Below, piece by piece: positions 63,116 to 64,000 of a stretch of DNA of 64,000 nucleotides. The notes beneath the pieces were generated by a model. It did no database searches, was not told the origin of the DNA, and was given only the letters and a program-made list of their open reading frames with translations. The first letter of the stretch is position 1. Every line of letters starts with the position of its first letter. This DNA is from Pyxidicoccus trucidator. GTDB lineage: Bacteria > Myxococcota > Myxococcia > Myxococcales > Myxococcaceae. The stretch is from contig NZ_JAAIXZ010000006.1 of the NCBI RefSeq assembly GCF_010894435.1, positions 372,001 to 436,000 of the forward strand, in the 5' to 3' direction. The position numbers and the translations under genes are program-made.

Positions 63116-64000
63116 TCAGTCCGCGTGGCCCGGGCCACGCGCCTCCGCGTTTGAGTGCTTGCGTGATGCGTAGAGCGTGTCCAGCGCCTGCTGCGCCGCG
63201 GCCTGGACGGCGGGCGCGTCGTGGCCCTGGGCCACCGTATAGAGGTAGGCCTCCGCCTCGGGGCCACCAATCTCGCCCACCGCGAAGACGATTTCCTGCA
63301 CGAAGCCCAGGTCCTTGCCCCGCGCCAGGTCGATGAGCACCGGCACCGCGACGCGGGCCTTCATCTCCACCAGCGTGCCCATTGTCCGCCGCACGGCGTC
63401 GGCGTCGGTGGCATCCTGCAATTGGTCGATGAGCAGCGGCGCGGCGGCCGGGTGCTGGCGCTCCGCCAGCGTGCGCAGGGCAACCTCACTCAGGCGCGAG
63501 TCCGCGGCTCGCAGGTCCTGCACCAGCGCCTCGTCGCTGCGCTCCAGCGCGGAGAGCTGCAGGACGGCGGCGTCCGTCACCTGGCGCAGCGCGCTCCGCA
63601 GCGCCGTGCCCATGGCCTCCTGGCGCCCGGTGGGCGAGTCCTCCAGCACGGGGGCCTCGCCCAGGCCCACCACCTCATATTGCTGGGGCAGGTCCCCGCC
63701 GAAGCGCTCCAACGTCAGGGTGGCGCCCACCTCGGCGTAGCTGCGCGGGTCGCCGTCCTTCAGCACCTCGCGGGTGAAGGGCACGTCCAGCGTCAGCCGC
63801 CAGGGGCGCGTTTCCGGAGGCGCGTCGTCACCGTGTTGCACGAAGCGGCCGGAGGTCTTCAGCGCCTCGGTCAGCAGCGTCGCCACCCCTTCCGGGGCGA
63901 GTCCCAGCAGGGCGTTGTCCCGCACGGTGGAGCCGGAGACCTCCACCGGCGCCACCGGGTAGCTCGGCGCCCGCGAACGGCAGGCACCGAGGAGAACGAC
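63116..64000 (-). CDS. HEAT-repeat lipoprotein, truncated at window edge
   Basis: The frame is open to the right edge and begins beyond it; 295 residues are visible. At the edge it reads VVLLGACRSRAPSYP, where LLGAC is a lipobox, so the start is only a short signal peptide away. The first 130 mature residues form an alpha/beta part (RPWRLTLDVPFTREV, RSYAEVGATLTLERF). The rest has HEAT-like repeats (DLRAADSRLSEVALRTLAE, HPAAAPLLIDQLQ, KARVAVPVLIDLA). A GTG at 63955 could be mistaken for the start. It lies just upstream of the other lipoprotein gene. Confidence 0.82.
   Translation of the reverse strand, partial: VVLLGACRSRAPSYPVAPVEVSGSTVRDNALLGLAPEGVATLLTEALKTSGRFVQHGDDAPPETRPWRLTLDVPFTREVLKDGDPRSYAEVGATLTLERFGGDLPQQYEVVGLGEAPVLEDSPTGRQEAMGTALRSALRQVTDAAVLQLSALERSDEALVQDLRAADSRLSEVALRTLAERQHPAAAPLLIDQLQDATDADAVRRTMGTLVEMKARVAVPVLIDLARGKDLGFVQEIVFAVGEIGGPEAEAYLYTVAQGHDAPAVQAAAQQALDTLYASRKHSNAEARGPGHAD

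Noticed and set aside
1..64000. tRNA, rRNA, transposase, integrase or prophage genes.
   Set aside because: I scanned for tRNA-like cloverleaf ends, conserved rRNA stretches and recombinase motifs and found none; decisive proof would need tRNAscan-type and profile searches.

Overview
The window is high-GC DNA (strong G/C preference at third codon positions) from a myxobacterium of the Myxococcus/Corallococcus group. Two diagnostic clusters support this: the light-response operon carQ-carR-carS (8141-9680) and the complete frz motility-chemosensory cluster frzA-frzB-frzCD-frzE-frzG-frzF with divergent frzZ (44555-52820), followed by ald, an rpoE1-like sigma factor and frzS (54395-59296). A Ser/Thr kinase with TPRs, many lipoproteins and Cys-rich repeat proteins fit the same group. 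I assign 57 protein-coding genes, one running off the right edge. I see no tRNA, rRNA, CRISPR array, transposase or prophage.

Layout. 0.4-8 kb: elongation factor G, a metzincin/TPR lipoprotein, a cyclic-nucleotide-binding protein, an FKBP lipoprotein and a membrane metallophosphoesterase. 8.1-9.7 kb: carQRS, linked by ATGA overlaps, behind an ECF-type promoter. 9.8-14.6 kb: a SpoIIAA-like protein, a kinase-TM-TPR protein and a membrane protein with Cys-rich repeats. 14.7-17.4 kb: an unusual three-gene set (RNA ligase; an ITPase-like pyrophosphatase fused to a duplicated unknown domain; an AbiEii-type nucleotidyltransferase). This is my main candidate for an undescribed system, probably RNA repair or defence. 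17.5-18.7 kb: a two-gene unit whose second product looks like a permuted papain-like enzyme. 18.8-21.9 kb: PadR regulator plus ADOP-type MacB/FtsX permease with a repeated operator-like site.

21.9-44.5 kb is mostly housekeeping and envelope genes: lipoproteins, an outer-membrane-like barrel, an AI-2E transporter, a DmpA-type peptidase, a tandem ATP-grasp (Ddl-like) protein with an RDD membrane protein, hemB, an ABC exporter, a GH19-like lysozyme/chitinase carrying a coding minisatellite, a TrmN6-like methyltransferase, a DUF1015 protein, a Pro-rich exported membrane protein and a class II photolyase.

44.5-59.3 kb is the Frz region, which sets cell-reversal frequency: FrzCD (receptor), FrzA/FrzB (CheW-like), FrzE (CheA-CheY), FrzF/FrzG (methyltransferase/methylesterase), FrzZ (output regulator) and FrzS (polar motility protein). 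59.4-64 kb holds a repeat protein coupled to coaX, then birA and two lipoprotein genes. Several strong hairpins separate convergent genes, but most lack a clear U-tract.
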